Source: Janthinobacterium sp. CG3 (GTDB lineage: Bacteria; Pseudomonadota; Gammaproteobacteria; Burkholderiales; Burkholderiaceae_D). From it: DNA of 64,000 bases. The stretch lies in assembly GCF_000344615.1 (NCBI RefSeq), contig NZ_KB467824.1, forward strand, positions 3,543,513 through 3,607,512, in the 5' to 3' direction. The notes below the pieces were generated by a model that worked only from the letters and a program-made list of their open reading frames with translations, had not been told where the DNA came from and did no database searches. Numbering within the stretch: position 1 is the first letter of the stretch; every line of letters starts with the position of its first letter. This document shows, in pieces, positions 8,144 through 17,661 of this stretch. Made by a program: the position numbers and the translations under genes.

Positions 8144-9373
8144 ATGAGCGTAGGCATAGGCGGCAAAAGCATCGACGAGGCGCTGGCCTCCCTCTCCGAC
8201 ATGAGCGCCGGCATGGTCCCGATCGGCAAGGCCGAGCACCTGCAGCGCATCGACAAGGCGCAGGCGTTTATGCGCGCCCAGGGCATCGCCGCGATCTACC
8301 TGAACGCCGGCTCGAACCTGAGCTATTTCACCGGCACCAAATGGTACGCCAGCGAGCGCATGGTCGGCGCGATCCTGCCAGCCAACGGTGCGCTTGAATA
8401 CATCGCGCCCGCCTTTGAGGAATGCACGCTGCAGGGTTGCATGCTGGTCGACGGCCGGGTCAACGGCTGGCAGGAGCACGAGAGTCCGTACCAGTTGTTC
8501 ATCGACGTGCTGGCGCGGATGGGCGTGGCGCCCGGCGCGGCGCGGCCAAGCCGGGTCGGCATCTGCGAAAGCGCCGCCTTCTTCATCGCCGACGGCATCC
8601 GTCCGCTGGCAGGCGGCTACGCGCTGGAGAACGCCGGCGGCGTGACCGCCCACTGCCGCGGCAAAAAATCTTCCGCCGAAATCGCGCTGATGCAAAGGGT
8701 CAAGGACATGACGCTGGCGGTGCACGTCGCCACCGCCAGCATGTTGTACGAGGGCGTCAGCACCGTCGAGGTGGAGGAATTCATCCAGCGCGCCCACCGC
8801 AAAGTGGGGGCGCCGCGCTCGTACTTCTGCATCGTGCTGTTCGGCGAGGCCAGCGCCTACCCGCACGGCGTCAGCTACGTGCAAACGCTCAAGCGCGGCG
8901 ACGTGGTCTTGATCGACACCGGTTGCCAGATGCTGAACTACATCTCCGATATTACCCGCACCTATGTGTTCGGCGCCGCCAGCGAACGCCAGCGTTCGGT
9001 CTGGAATAGCGAAAAGAAGGCCCAACTAGCCGCCTTCAACGCCGCCCAGTTGGGCGTGCCGTGCCAGGACGTCGACCGCGCCGCGCGCGCCGCGCTGGAA
9101 GCGGACGGCTTCGGCCCCGGCTACGCGCTGCCGGGGCTGCCGCACCGCACCGGCCACGGCATCGGCGTCGACATCCACGAATGGCCTTACCTGGTCGGCG
9201 GCGACCGCACCCCGCTGGAGGTCGGCATGTGCTTTTCGAACGAGCCGATGATCTGCATCCCCGGCGAATTCGGTATCCGCCACGAAGACCATTTTTACAT
9301 GACGGAACAGGGGCCGAAGTGGTTCACCGAGCCGGCCCACAGCATCGACGATCCGTTTGGGCTGGCGCTTTAA
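8144..9373 (+). CDS. M24 family metallopeptidase (Xaa-Pro aminopeptidase/creatinase-like)
   Basis: A 409-residue cytoplasmic protein with an N-terminal creatinase-type domain (about 25-165) and a C-terminal pita-bread catalytic domain. The dinuclear metal ligands are visible: Asp in LIDTG, Asp in SDITRTY, His in GHGIGVDIHE, Glu in SNEPM and Glu in RHEDHF. The family cleaves X-Pro dipeptide bonds or, in relatives, creatine. The start ATG 8144 has an AGGAG ribosome site six bases upstream; an in-frame upstream ATG at 8102 lies in the hairpin flank and lacks one. It appears monocistronic between the hairpin and a terminator. The substrate is not predictable. Confidence 0.88.
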   Translation: MSVGIGGKSIDEALASLSDMSAGMVPIGKAEHLQRIDKAQAFMRAQGIAAIYLNAGSNLSYFTGTKWYASERMVGAILPANGALEYIAPAFEECTLQGCMLVDGRVNGWQEHESPYQLFIDVLARMGVAPGAARPSRVGICESAAFFIADGIRPLAGGYALENAGGVTAHCRGKKSSAEIALMQRVKDMTLAVHVATASMLYEGVSTVEVEEFIQRAHRKVGAPRSYFCIVLFGEASAYPHGVSYVQTLKRGDVVLIDTGCQMLNYISDITRTYVFGAASERQRSVWNSEKKAQLAAFNAAQLGVPCQDVDRAARAALEADGFGPGYALPGLPHRTGHGIGVDIHEWPYLVGGDRTPLEVGMCFSNEPMICIPGEFGIRHEDHFYMTEQGPKWFTEPAHSIDDPFGLAL

Positions 9374-9422
9374 ACCAAGGGCGTAACCCCGGGGTCGGAC
9401 CCTCGGGGACTGACCCCGGTTC
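9374..9422. repeat. Dispersed GC-rich palindrome (GGCGTAAC-CCCGGGGTC type)
   Basis: Sequence beginning ACCAAGGGCGTAACCCCGG and ending GACTGACCCCGGTTC folds into an imperfect hairpin. A recognisable relative with the same opening and the same TGACCCCGG ending occurs at 32194-32256, also in an intergenic gap. Confidence 0.6.
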
Positions 9423-9460
9423 TTTGCCGTCGGGTTGGAATGACGTTCGCGGCGCGCGTA

Positions 9461-9499
9461 AAAAAACGGCGGGCGCTTTGGGCGCGCCGCCGTTTTTTT
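9461..9499. terminator. Bidirectional intrinsic terminator
   Basis: A GC-rich stem (9467-9476 with 9482-9492, one bulged G) is flanked by an A-run (9461-9466) and a T-run (9493-9499), so it can terminate in both directions. It lies between the converging M24 peptidase and chemoreceptor genes. Confidence 0.85.
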
Positions 9500-9516
9500 G
9501 TTTGCCGCGCAGCGTT

Positions 9517-11097
9517 TTAGCGGCCCAGGGCCAGCCGCTGCGGCGGCGCCGCGCGCGTCGGGCGCGGCGCCGAGGCCGACACTTGTTCGAGCTTGAACAC
9601 GGCCAGCGCGCCGCTCAGCTGGTCGGCTTGCTCGCGCAGCGATTCGGCCGCCGCCGACGCTTCCTCGACCAGCGCCGAGTTCTGCTGCGTCATCTCGTCC
9701 ATGCTGCCGATGGCCTGGCCGATGTTCTCGATGCCGGTGCTCTGGGCCTGGCTGGCGGCGCTGATTTCGGCCATGATGTCGGCCACTTTCTTGACCGAAT
9801 CGACGATCTGGCCCATCGTCAGGCCGGCCTCGTCGACCAGCTTGGAGCCGATGTTGACCTTGGCCACCGAGTCGCCGATCAATTGCTTGATTTCCTTGGC
9901 GGCGCCGGCGCTGCGCTGCGCCAGGTTGCGCACCTCCGAGGCGACCACGGCGAAGCCGCGGCCCTGCTCGCCCGCGCGCGCCGCTTCCACCGCCGCGTTC
10001 AACGCCAGGATGTTGGTCTGGAAGGCGATGCCGTCGATGACGCCGATGATGTCGACGATCTTCTTGGCCGAGTCGTTGATCTCGCCCATCGTCGTGACGA
10101 CCTGGCTGACCACCTTGCCGCCCTTGATCGCCACGCTCGACGCCGACACCACCAGCTCGTTCGCTTCGGTGGCGTTGTTGGCGTTCTCGCGCACGGTGTT
10201 GGTCAGGCTCTCCATCGAGCGCGCGGTCTGGTCCAGGCTGCCGGCCTGCGACTCGGTGCGCGAGGCCAGGTCGGCGTTGCCGTGGGCGATTTCGGCGCTG
10301 GCCATCTTGATGGTCTCGGCCGACACCTTGATCTCGGAGACCATGTTGCCGAGCTTGCCGCGCATGTCCTTCAGCGCCACCAGCAGGCTACCGGTGTCCT
10401 TCGGATCGGTGGCGATGTCCATCGACAGGTCGCCGTCGGCCACCGCGCGGGCGATCTCGCGGGCGTATTCGGGTTCGCCGCCAAGCTGCTGCCAGATCGC
10501 CTGCACCACGAAGTACGACACCAGCGCCAGGCTGATGATGACCACCAGCGCCACAAGGATGCTGGTGGTGAGCACGTTGCGCACGCTCGCCTCGCTGTTC
10601 GCGATGCCGGCCTTGAACTGCTTCTGCGCCGCCTCGTTGGTTTTCGCCAGGTCGGCGTTGAGCAGCGTCAGCGCCGACTGCATGCGCGCCACGGTCGCCT
10701 GCGGGTCGCCCTGCTCCATTTCCAGCATGATGCGCGCCGCGCTCAGCGCCGGCGCGTAGTAGGCGTCGAATTCCTTGCCCAGGCGCGCGCCGGCCTCGCG
10801 CTGGCCGGGGATCTCGCCGAACTTGGCCAGCTTGGCGCGCAGCTTGCCGGCCTGCTCGCCGACCTGGCCGATGCGGTTCTTGTCGCCCTCGGTGACGGCA
10901 TCGCGCAGGCTGTCGGCCACCGCGCCGACGTCGAGCGTGAGCGACTTGGCGGTGTCGAGCACCGGGTAGTCGACGCTTTCAGTGGTGCGTATCGAATTGA
11001 GTGCGGAGGTGGCCAGATAAGCGCTGCCCGCAAGACCCAGGCCGAAAATGATGGTCGAGATGACCGGAAGTGCCCATATCTTGCGTTTGATGCTCAT
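9517..11097 (-). CDS. Methyl-accepting chemotaxis protein
   Basis: A 526-residue chemoreceptor. TM1 is about residues 8-30, the periplasmic four-helix-bundle ligand domain about 31-175, and TM2 176-200; a HAMP domain follows (about 201-255) and then the cytoplasmic signalling domain. The hairpin tip is canonical ([20 protein letters not shown]) and binds CheA/CheW in this family. There is no NWETF-type CheR tether at the C-terminus. The start has an AGGAG site six bases away. The porin/phosphate-binding-like pair lies just upstream on the same strand but a strong hairpin separates them. The ligand is unknown. Confidence 0.93.
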   Translation of the reverse strand: MSIKRKIWALPVISTIIFGLGLAGSAYLATSALNSIRTTESVDYPVLDTAKSLTLDVGAVADSLRDAVTEGDKNRIGQVGEQAGKLRAKLAKFGEIPGQREAGARLGKEFDAYYAPALSAARIMLEMEQGDPQATVARMQSALTLLNADLAKTNEAAQKQFKAGIANSEASVRNVLTTSILVALVVIISLALVSYFVVQAIWQQLGGEPEYAREIARAVADGDLSMDIATDPKDTGSLLVALKDMRGKLGNMVSEIKVSAETIKMASAEIAHGNADLASRTESQAGSLDQTARSMESLTNTVRENANNATEANELVVSASSVAIKGGKVVSQVVTTMGEINDSAKKIVDIIGVIDGIAFQTNILALNAAVEAARAGEQGRGFAVVASEVRNLAQRSAGAAKEIKQLIGDSVAKVNIGSKLVDEAGLTMGQIVDSVKKVADIMAEISAASQAQSTGIENIGQAIGSMDEMTQQNSALVEEASAAAESLREQADQLSGALAVFKLEQVSASAPRPTRAAPPQRLALGR

Positions 11098-11139
11098 TGC
11101 CGTCTCCTGTATCTATAGTATTTTTAACCATGCTACAAA

Positions 11140-11175
11140 GCCCGCATCGCCAAACCGTAGAGTGGCGATGCGGGC
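11140..11175 (-). terminator. Strong hairpin, probable terminator of the porin/binding-protein unit
   Basis: A perfect 12-bp stem (11140-11151 with 11164-11175; GCCCGCATCGCC) with a 12-base loop. Read on the minus strand it follows the phosphate-binding-like gene and is followed by only a short T stretch, so it is a moderate terminator. It separates that gene from the chemoreceptor. Confidence 0.6.
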
Positions 11176-11244
11176 CGAGGCCATTTCGAAGGCGTCGCCG
11201 ACCGTGGTTGCGGGTCGGCGGCGCGTTCCTTGGATAATGTAGCC

Positions 11245-11658
11245 TTATGGGGCCGTCAACACAACCTTTACGGAGGCGTCGACCGCGCTTTTTTCGATGT
11301 AGCCGATGGCTTTCGGATCGGCCGCGACGGCCTTCTTCACGTCGGCGCTGTTGGCCGCCTCTTTCGGCTGGGTCGCCTTGCCGGTGAAGACCAGCTTGGA
11401 CCACAGCGCCTTCGCCTGCGACGGTTCCTTGTCCGTCACCTTTTTGTAGAACTCGGCGCGGATGGCCGCGCTCTCCGGCTGGTCGATCGGCGTCATCGCC
11501 GTCGATTTACCGAGGAAGAACTGGGCCACCTGGTCGTTCGTCATGGCGCCGCTGGCGCTCTTCGGATTGACCACCACCACCACCACTTCGGCCAGGGCCG
11601 GGATCGTTACCGCCCATACCGCGCCCGCCACAACGAGCGCCTTCATTGTCATCTTCAT
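11245..11658 (-). CDS. Short phosphate-binding-like periplasmic protein (PBP-like domain)
   Basis: A 137-residue secreted protein: signal peptide MKMTMKALVVAGAVWAVTIP-ALA, then a single lobe of a PstS/PBP-like fold (VVVVVNPKSASGAMTNDQVAQ...FFLGKSTAMTPID; AVAADPKAIGYIEK). True PstS proteins are about 320-350 residues, so this is the short 'phosphate ABC transporter substrate-binding' type found without transporter genes. Start ATG 11658 is chosen because AAGGA lies seven bases upstream and an N-terminal extension would run back into the upstream gene's stop. Ten bases separate it from the porin gene, with which it is surely co-transcribed. Role unclear, perhaps a periplasmic sensor or scavenger. 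Confidence 0.78.
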   Translation of the reverse strand: MKMTMKALVVAGAVWAVTIPALAEVVVVVVNPKSASGAMTNDQVAQFFLGKSTAMTPIDQPESAAIRAEFYKKVTDKEPSQAKALWSKLVFTGKATQPKEAANSADVKKAVAADPKAIGYIEKSAVDASVKVVLTAP

Positions 11659-11668
11659 GTGCCGGTCC

Positions 11669-12901
11669 TTAGAATACGAAATCGATAGCCACCGCGGCAA
11701 CCGTGACCGGGCCCTTGAAGCCGGCCGCCGGTTGCAGGAACAGGCCCTGGCCGACCGGCTTGACGCGGTCGATCTGCACCTTCAACGCCGCCGAGGTGTG
11801 GAAGTCCCAGCGCAGGCCGACGGTATCGGTCGACTGCTCTTGCTGGTTGCGGGTGTGCAGCAGCGTGTTGACGCCGGCCGCCAGCGGCGCCAGCGCGGCA
11901 ATGCGCGGGACGCTGTTGGCGACGGTGCCGTCGGACTTCAGGTCGGCGTGGCTGTAGTACGGCAGGAACTTGCCGATGCGGTAGCCGGCCATCAGGTACC
12001 ACGAGGTGCTGTCGTTGACGTAGCTGTCGGTCTTGCGCTTGGCGTACTCGGACTGCACCACGATGTTGTTCCAGTCCAGGCCCAGGCCAAGCGAGGTGAA
12101 CGAGGCTTTCTTGTCCTTGACAACCAGCTCGTCGGCCAGCGCGCCCAGTTGTGGAATACGGAAGGCGGCGCCGGTGGCGCGCAGCGCGCCGATCAGCTTA
12201 TTCTGCTCGCGCGAATCGTCGATGCTGATCTTGGTGTCGGCGCGGCCGAAGCGCAGCGTCAGCGGGCCGTGTTCGGCCACCAGGTTCAGGGCGACGATCG
12301 ACTTGCCGCGGATGTGCACGGTCGAGTCCGGGCCAGTGGCCAGGGTCGCCTTGGTGCTGCCGAGGGCCAGTTGGGCGGTCAGGTTGGTATCGCCGAAGCT
12401 GCGCTGGTAGGTGCCGTCGACGCCGTCGATGCTGTTCAGCGGAACCTGGGAGTACATCTCGCCGGGCGGGCGCAGCAGCGTGTTGGCGTAGCCGACGTTG
12501 CGGTAGTCCGAAATCATGAAGACCGGCAGGCCCATGCGGCCGACGCGGACGCTGAAATTGTCCGACAGCTTGGCCTTGGCGAAGGCCCATGCCAGGTCGG
12601 CGCCGTAGTTGTCCTCGCCGTCCTTGCGCACCAGGCCCTGCGCGATGCCCGACAACCAGTCGTTGACGGTGACGTTGGCCTGCAGGCCCAGGTTCGAGTC
12701 GACGCCGGTGCGGGCGGTCTTGCCGACGCCGCTGGCCTGGTTCGGACGGGCGAATTGGGCGTCGTTGGTGTCGGTGCCGGTCATGGCGACGGTGCCGTAG
12801 CCGCTGATCTTGACGGTCGGGCCGGCGCCGGCTTCATCGGCGAAAGCGTTGGCCAGCGCCAGCGGCATGGTCAGCAGTGTGGCTAAAAAACGTTTGTTCA
12901 T
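11669..12901 (-). CDS. Outer-membrane porin-like protein
   Basis: A 410-residue protein with a signal peptide (MNKRFLATLLTMPLALANAFA) and alternating amphipathic strands of a 16-strand-type barrel: 'KISGYGTVAMTGTD' at the start of the mature part, 'FSVRVGRMGLPVFM' mid-protein and a terminal 'VAAVAIDFVF' ending in Phe, the outer-membrane sorting signature. It is co-transcribed with the short phosphate-binding-like protein. Substrate selectivity cannot be read. Two adjacent perfect palindromes upstream (13038-13069) may be regulatory. Confidence 0.8.
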   Translation of the reverse strand: MNKRFLATLLTMPLALANAFADEAGAGPTVKISGYGTVAMTGTDTNDAQFARPNQASGVGKTARTGVDSNLGLQANVTVNDWLSGIAQGLVRKDGEDNYGADLAWAFAKAKLSDNFSVRVGRMGLPVFMISDYRNVGYANTLLRPPGEMYSQVPLNSIDGVDGTYQRSFGDTNLTAQLALGSTKATLATGPDSTVHIRGKSIVALNLVAEHGPLTLRFGRADTKISIDDSREQNKLIGALRATGAAFRIPQLGALADELVVKDKKASFTSLGLGLDWNNIVVQSEYAKRKTDSYVNDSTSWYLMAGYRIGKFLPYYSHADLKSDGTVANSVPRIAALAPLAAGVNTLLHTRNQQEQSTDTVGLRWDFHTSAALKVQIDRVKPVGQGLFLQPAAGFKGPVTVAAVAIDFVF

Positions 12902-13037
12902 TGTTGTACCCGTAGCGTATGTAACTCATTGATGGGAATGCCGGTTCAAGGCCATGTGATTACGCCGGCGATGGGTTGGGCCGGACTCACTATGTATGCG
13001 CGGGATCGTGCGCGACCTGGGAGAAATAGAATGCTAC

Positions 13038-13069
13038 AGGGAAATATATTTCCCTCGAAGAATATTCTT
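13038..13069. promoter_or_regulatory. Two adjacent perfect palindromes, candidate operator
   Basis: AGGGAAATATATTTCCCT (13038-13055, 18 bp) is a perfect palindrome, followed two bases later by AAGAATATTCTT (13058-13069, 12 bp), also perfect. Both are AT-rich in a GC-rich setting and lie about 140 bases upstream of the porin start. No known regulator consensus was matched. Confidence 0.4.
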
Positions 13070-13299
13070 ACGCCGATAGGTCGTTTCGTTGTTTTCACGG
13101 CAGAAAACAGGGGTTTTTAGAGGGAAAAATCTAAAACCCGGTCGACTAGATCATCCTTTGCGAGGATGCAAAAAGAAGGGCTTCAGCAGCGCATTCGGCC
13201 GCTCTTGGCGCATCCACGCGTGCGCGTCGGTGCGCGCCGCCAGCGCCGTCGGCCCCGCTGCTGGCGGCTTCGCCGAAGAAAAGCCGAGTTAGCCGGGTT

Positions 13300-13404
13300 T
13301 TGTGGGTCGGGTTAGCCGGAACGGCGTAACCCGACAACGTTGGCCGCGGCAAAACGGGCTGGCTCCGAGCCAACATTGTCGGATGACCTTACGCTACTCC
13401 GACC
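13300..13404. repeat. Composite REP/BIME-like element
   Basis: Three nested hairpins: GTCGGGTTA/TAACCCGAC (13306-13335), an ACAACGTTGGC/GCCAACATTGT stem with one mismatch (13333-13378 region), and a degenerate GTCGGA/TCCGAC stem to about 13402. The same order recurs at 19534-19638. It lies immediately 3' of paaZ. Confidence 0.75.
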
Positions 13405-13415
13405 AACGAATCGCC

Positions 13416-15464
13416 TCACTCGCGCTTCGACACCAGCGTCAGAATGTCATAGCTGGCCACCAGCTCCTCGTCCTGGTTGGTCACTTGCACGTCCCAGGCG
13501 ACGACGCCCTGCCCCACGCCGAACACGTCTTTGCGGTTGCGGTCGACCTTGCGCTTGCAGGTCAGGCGCGCGCGGATGGTGTCGCCGATGCCGACCGGTT
13601 TGACGAAGCGCAGGTTGTCCAGGCCGTAGTTGGCCAGCACCGGGCCGACGCCCGGCGAGACGAACAGCCCGGCCGCCGCCGACAGCACGAAGTAGCCGTG
13701 CGCGATACGCTTGCCGAACTGCGATTCCTTGGCGGCGATCTCGTCAAAGTGCATATAGAAGAAGTCGCCCGAGATGCCGCCGAAGGCGGTGATGTCGGCT
13801 TCGCTGACGGTGCGGCGGTGGGTCAGCAGCGAATCGCCCGTTTCCAAATCCTCGAAATGCTTGCGGAACGGGTGCAGCGCGCTTTCCTTGACGGCGGCGC
13901 CGCGCACGTATTCGCCGGTGACCGCGGCCAGCATGGTCGGCGAGCCCTGGATGGCGGCGCGCTGCAAATAGTGGCGTACGGCGCGCACGCCGCCCAGCTC
14001 TTCGCCGCCGCCGGCGCGGCCCGGACCGCCGTGTTTCAGCTGCGGCAGCGGCGAGCCGTGGCCGGTCGAATCAACCGCCGCCTCGCGCTCGAGGATGTGG
14101 ACGCGGCCGTGCAGCGCGGCGGCCACCGGCACCGCGTAGGCGGCGATTTTCGGATCGCGCGTCACCAGCGTGCTGACCAGGCTGCCCTTGCCGCGCGCGG
14201 CCAGCGCCAGCGCCTCGTCGATGTCGGTGTACGGCATCATGGTGCTGACCGGGCCGAAGGCCTCGACGTCGTGCACGGAATCGTTGGCCAGGCCGTCGCG
14301 GCACATCAGCAGCGTCGGGCTGAAGAAGCAGCCGTCGGCGGCGCCGGCGCCGAGCGGCGCGAAGCCGTCGGCCGCGCCGTACACCACCTCGTTGCCGGCC
14401 GACAGAATCGCCACCCGCTCGGCGACGTCGCGCTGCTGCTCCTTCGACGCCAGCGCGCCCATGCGCACGCCCTCGATGGACGGATCGCCGACGGTGATTT
14501 TCGACAGGCGCTCGCGCAGGCGGGTGCCGACCGCGTCGAGCATATCGTGCGGCACGATGATGCGGCGGATCGCCGTGCATTTCTGGCCGGACTTGCCGGT
14601 CATTTCGCGCGCCACCTCCTTGATAAACAGGTCGAACTCGACGTCGTCGGGCTTGACGTCGGGCGCCAGGATGGCGCAGTTGAGCGAGTCGGCCTCGCCG
14701 TTGAAGGGCACCGAGTGCTCGATCAGGTTGCGGTTGGTGCGCAGCTTGGCGGCGGTGGCGGCCGAGCCGGTGAAGGTGACGACGTCCTGGCCGTTGAGGC
14801 GGTCGAGCAGGTCGCCGGTGCTGCCGATCACCAGTTGCAGGCTGCCCTCCGGCAGCAGGCCGGAGGCGTGCATCATGCGCACCACCGCCTCGGTCAGGTA
14901 GGAGGTGGCCGTGGCCGGCTTGGCGATGCAGGGCATCGCGGCCAGGAAGCTCGGCGCGAATTTTTCCAGCAGGCCCCAGATGGGGAAGTTGAAGGCGTTG
15001 ATGTGCACCGCCAGGCCGCCGCGCGGCACCAGGATGTGGGTGCCGGCGAAGCCGCCCTTTTTACCCAGCGCCATGGCCGGGCCTTCGTGCAGCACGTTCG
15101 ACGACGGCAGCTCGTTGCTGCCCATGCTGGCGTAGGCGAACAGGGTGCCGCTGCCGCCCTCGATGTCGACCCAGCTGTCGGCGCGGGTGGCGCCGCTCAG
15201 GTGCGAGATCGCGTACAACTCTTCCTTGCGCTCGACCAGGTACAGCGCCAGCGCCTTCAGGCGCGCGGCGCGCTGCTGGAAGTCGAGCGCCATCAAGCCC
15301 GGCACGCCGGTCTTGCGGGCGTAGGTGACGGCCTCGCCGAAGTCGATCGCCTCCGAGTGGGTGTGGTAAATCAGGCTGTTATCGAGGGCGCTGTGCAGCG
15401 GCACGGCGGCGGACGCCCCGAGCCAACGGCCGGCGATCAGGCTTTGTAGGGTGGATACGGCCAT
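13416..15464 (-). CDS. paaZ: Bifunctional oxepin-CoA hydrolase / 3-oxo-5,6-dehydrosuberyl-CoA semialdehyde dehydrogenase
   Basis: A 682-residue fusion that opens the oxepin-CoA ring and oxidises the resulting aldehyde in phenylacetate breakdown. Residues 1-520 are an aldehyde dehydrogenase: ALHGRVHI and [14 protein letters not shown] (NAD-binding), catalytic Glu in FNGEADSLN (about 256) and catalytic Cys in [10 protein letters not shown] (about 295). Residues about 535-680 are a MaoC-type hydratase ([24 protein letters not shown]). Length matches PaaZ (about 680). It is the last gene of the paa/liv unit, 63 bases after paaY. The C-terminal hydratase is intact, so the reactive semialdehyde intermediate should be channelled. 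Confidence 0.95.
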   Translation of the reverse strand: MAVSTLQSLIAGRWLGASAAVPLHSALDNSLIYHTHSEAIDFGEAVTYARKTGVPGLMALDFQQRAARLKALALYLVERKEELYAISHLSGATRADSWVDIEGGSGTLFAYASMGSNELPSSNVLHEGPAMALGKKGGFAGTHILVPRGGLAVHINAFNFPIWGLLEKFAPSFLAAMPCIAKPATATSYLTEAVVRMMHASGLLPEGSLQLVIGSTGDLLDRLNGQDVVTFTGSAATAAKLRTNRNLIEHSVPFNGEADSLNCAILAPDVKPDDVEFDLFIKEVAREMTGKSGQKCTAIRRIIVPHDMLDAVGTRLRERLSKITVGDPSIEGVRMGALASKEQQRDVAERVAILSAGNEVVYGAADGFAPLGAGAADGCFFSPTLLMCRDGLANDSVHDVEAFGPVSTMMPYTDIDEALALAARGKGSLVSTLVTRDPKIAAYAVPVAAALHGRVHILEREAAVDSTGHGSPLPQLKHGGPGRAGGGEELGGVRAVRHYLQRAAIQGSPTMLAAVTGEYVRGAAVKESALHPFRKHFEDLETGDSLLTHRRTVSEADITAFGGISGDFFYMHFDEIAAKESQFGKRIAHGYFVLSAAAGLFVSPGVGPVLANYGLDNLRFVKPVGIGDTIRARLTCKRKVDRNRKDVFGVGQGVVAWDVQVTNQDEELVASYDILTLVSKRE

Positions 15465-15527
15465 TTGTCAGTTCTCCAGTAAAAATATCGGGTTTGTTTA
15501 TTCAATTCGGGGCCGCTGCGTATTGGC

Positions 15528-16139
15528 TCAGGCCGAGGCGTTTTTGTGCAGGTGCAGCGGCAGCGACGATTCCCAGTCGATGCGCTTGCGGCCGGCCTCG
15601 ACCTCGGTCAGCGCCTCCACTTCGCGCATGCTGAGCATCGAACGCACCGCCAGTTCGTGGTACTGGCCGGTGCCGGCGCTTTTCCATTTGATTTCCTCGT
15701 CGCTCAGCGCGCGCAGCACGCGCGCCGGCGTGCCGACTACCATGCTGCGCGGCGCTACGATCATGCCGGCCTTGACGAAGCTCATCGCCGCGACCACGCA
15801 TTCCTCGCCGATGACGGCGTTGTCCATCACCACCGCGTTCATGCCGACCAGCGAATTGCGGCCGATGCGGCAGCCGTGCAGCACGGCGCCGTGGCCGATG
15901 TGGCCGTCGACCTCGACCACCGTGTCGCAGCCGGGGAAGCCGTGCATGACGCAGGTGTCCTGCAGGTTGGCGCCCTCCTCCAGGATCAGGCGGCCGAAGT
16001 CGCCGCGGATCGAGGCCAGCGGGCCGACGTAGCAGCGCGGCCCGATGATGACGTCGCCGATCAGCACCGCGCTCGGATGCACGTAGGCGCTGGGGTGGAC
16101 CACCGGCGTGACGCCGTTGATTTCGTAGACTTTAACCAT
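15528..16139 (-). CDS. paaY: Phenylacetic acid degradation thioesterase PaaY (hexapeptide-repeat, gamma-carbonic-anhydrase fold)
   Basis: A 203-residue left-handed beta-helix protein. Hexapeptide repeats run from PVVHPSAYVHPSAVLIGDVI through IGHGAVLHGCRIGRN. PaaY hydrolyses dead-end CoA adducts formed when PaaZ releases its aldehyde, acting with PaaI. Start ATG 16139 follows GGAGAA by about eight bases; the TTG 15 bases upstream in frame overlaps that ribosome site and was rejected. It lies between livF and paaZ on the same strand, consistent with co-transcription. Confidence 0.9.
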   Translation of the reverse strand: MVKVYEINGVTPVVHPSAYVHPSAVLIGDVIIGPRCYVGPLASIRGDFGRLILEEGANLQDTCVMHGFPGCDTVVEVDGHIGHGAVLHGCRIGRNSLVGMNAVVMDNAVIGEECVVAAMSFVKAGMIVAPRSMVVGTPARVLRALSDEEIKWKSAGTGQYHELAVRSMLSMREVEALTEVEAGRKRIDWESSLPLHLHKNASA

Positions 16140-16174
16140 ATATGTATTCTCCAATTCGGGTGTGGCGCCGGCGC

Positions 16175-16906
16175 TTACATTCCCAGGTAGGCGCTTTGCA
16201 CCTGTTCGTTCTTCAGCAGTTCAGGTCCCGGGCCGGACAGCGTGATCGCGCCGGTCTCGATGACGTAGCCGACGTCGGCGATCGACAGCGCCGCGTGGGC
16301 GTTCTGCTCGACCAGAAATATCGTCATGCCCTGGTCGCGCAGCTCCTGCACGACGCGGAAAACCTCGGCGATCAGCAGCGGCGCCAAGCCCATGCTCGGC
16401 TCGTCGAGCAGCAGCAATTGCGGCCGCCCCATCAGCGCGCGCGCCATCGCCAGCATTTGCTGCTGGCCGCCGGACAGCGTACCGGCCGGCAGCAGGCGCT
16501 TTTCCTTCAAAATCGGGAACAGCTGGAACATGCGCTGCATGTCGCCGGCCACGTCCCGCTGCGGCCGCGTGAACGCGCCCAGGCGCAGATTGTCCTCGAC
16601 CGACATCGGGCCGAACACCTGGCGCCCTTCGGGCACCTGGCAGATGCCGGCGCGCACGCGCTTGTCCGCGCGCATGCGGCTGATGTCGTCGGCGCCGAAG
16701 CGGATGCCGCCGCCGCTGATCGGCTGCACGCCCGAGATCGCCCGCAGCAAGGTAGTCTTGCCGGCGCCGTTGGCGCCCACCAGCGCCACCAGCTGGCCCT
16801 TGCGCACCTCGATGTCGACGCCGTGCAGCGCCTGGATGCGGCCGTAGTGGCTGGTCAGCCCCTTGATTTCCAATACCAGCGGCGGATTGTCGACGTCCAT
16901 TTTCAT
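16175..16906 (-). CDS. livF: Branched-chain-amino-acid-type ABC transporter ATPase LivF
   Basis: A 243-residue ABC ATPase. Walker A GANGAGKTTL, signature LSGGQQQMLAMARAL, Walker B LLLLDEPSMGLAP and a Leu-Val-Glu-Gln-Asn D/H-loop region (IFLVEQNAHAALSIAD) are all present. EQN in place of EHD after the H-loop strand is typical of LivF as opposed to LivG. Start ATG 16906 overlaps the livG stop (ATGA). As part of a five-gene uptake system inside the paa region it more likely energises uptake of phenylacetate or a related aromatic acid than of leucine; that is inference from position. Confidence 0.9.
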   Translation of the reverse strand: MKMDVDNPPLVLEIKGLTSHYGRIQALHGVDIEVRKGQLVALVGANGAGKTTLLRAISGVQPISGGGIRFGADDISRMRADKRVRAGICQVPEGRQVFGPMSVEDNLRLGAFTRPQRDVAGDMQRMFQLFPILKEKRLLPAGTLSGGQQQMLAMARALMGRPQLLLLDEPSMGLAPLLIAEVFRVVQELRDQGMTIFLVEQNAHAALSIADVGYVIETGAITLSGPGPELLKNEQVQSAYLGM

Positions 16907-17658
16907 GCTGGCGCTCCCAGGTAAGCGGCGACCACGTCGGGGTTGGCGCGCACTTCGGCGGCGGTCCCTTCGGCCAGTTTCTTGCCGTAGTCGAGCACCA
17001 GGATGTGGTCCGACAAATTCATCACCAATTTCATGTCGTGCTCGACCAGCACCACCGTCACGCCGGACTGCGCCACCTTGCGGATCAGCGCCTCGATCTC
17101 GCCGGTTTCGGTGTGGTTCAAGCCGGCGGCCGGCTCGTCCAGCAGCAGCACCTTCGGCCGCGCCGCCAAGGCGCGCGCGATCTCCAGGCGCTTCAGGGCG
17201 CCGTACGACATTTCGCCGGCGTGGTCGTCGACGTGGCGGCCGACGCCGGCGAACTCCATCAGGCGCGCGGCCTCGTCGCGGCAGGCGGCGTCGGCGCGGC
17301 GCACCGACGGCAGCCGCAGCATCGCCGCGAACAGGTTCTGGTTCAGTTGCAGGTGCGCGCCCACCATCACGTTGGCGAGCGCCGTCATGTTCATGCACAC
17401 TTGCAGGTTCTGGAAGGTGCGGCTCATGCCGCGCCGCGCCAGCGCGTCCGGCGGCATGCCGGCCACGTTCTCGCCGCGCAGCAGGATCTGCCCGCGGCTC
17501 GGCGTATAGACCCCGGTGATGAGGTTGAACAGCGTGGTCTTGCCGGCGCCGTTGGGCCCGATCACCGAGTGGATCGCGCCCTCCTTGACGTTGAAGCTGA
17601 CGTCCTGCACCGCGTGCACGCCGCCGAAGCTCTTGCTCAGGTTTTGAATCGATAACAT
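16903..17658 (-). CDS. livG: Branched-chain-amino-acid-type ABC transporter ATPase LivG
   Basis: A 251-residue ABC ATPase: Walker A GPNGAGKTTLFNLITGVY, the LivG-specific long insert (RTFQNLQVCMNMTALANVMVG), signature MSYGALKRLEIARAL (a Ser-Tyr-Gly variant usual in LivG), Walker B VLLLDEPAAGLN and VVLVEHDMKLVM. The C-terminal 'ILVLDYGKKLAEGTAAEVRANPDVVAAYLG' type ending is diagnostic of LivG. It is three bases after livM and overlaps livF. Cytoplasmic, paired with LivF. Confidence 0.92.
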   Translation of the reverse strand: MLSIQNLSKSFGGVHAVQDVSFNVKEGAIHSVIGPNGAGKTTLFNLITGVYTPSRGQILLRGENVAGMPPDALARRGMSRTFQNLQVCMNMTALANVMVGAHLQLNQNLFAAMLRLPSVRRADAACRDEAARLMEFAGVGRHVDDHAGEMSYGALKRLEIARALAARPKVLLLDEPAAGLNHTETGEIEALIRKVAQSGVTVVLVEHDMKLVMNLSDHILVLDYGKKLAEGTAAEVRANPDVVAAYLGAPA

Positions 17659-17661
17659 GGC

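Larger units (their letters stand above)
12902..13415. other. Intergenic region between porin and paaZ
   Basis: This 514-base gap holds no convincing gene. The porin-proximal half is relatively AT-rich and contains two adjacent palindromes; the paaZ-proximal part is occupied by a composite REP/BIME-like element. Short ORFs across it (for example 12929-13120) have no ribosome site or recognisable product. Confidence 0.7.

Noticed and set aside
9061-11118. 685-codon plus-strand ORF opposite the chemoreceptor
   Set aside because: It reads through the end of the peptidase gene, the terminator and the chemoreceptor in antisense; composition (Arg/Ala/His-rich) is typical of a GC-driven shadow frame.
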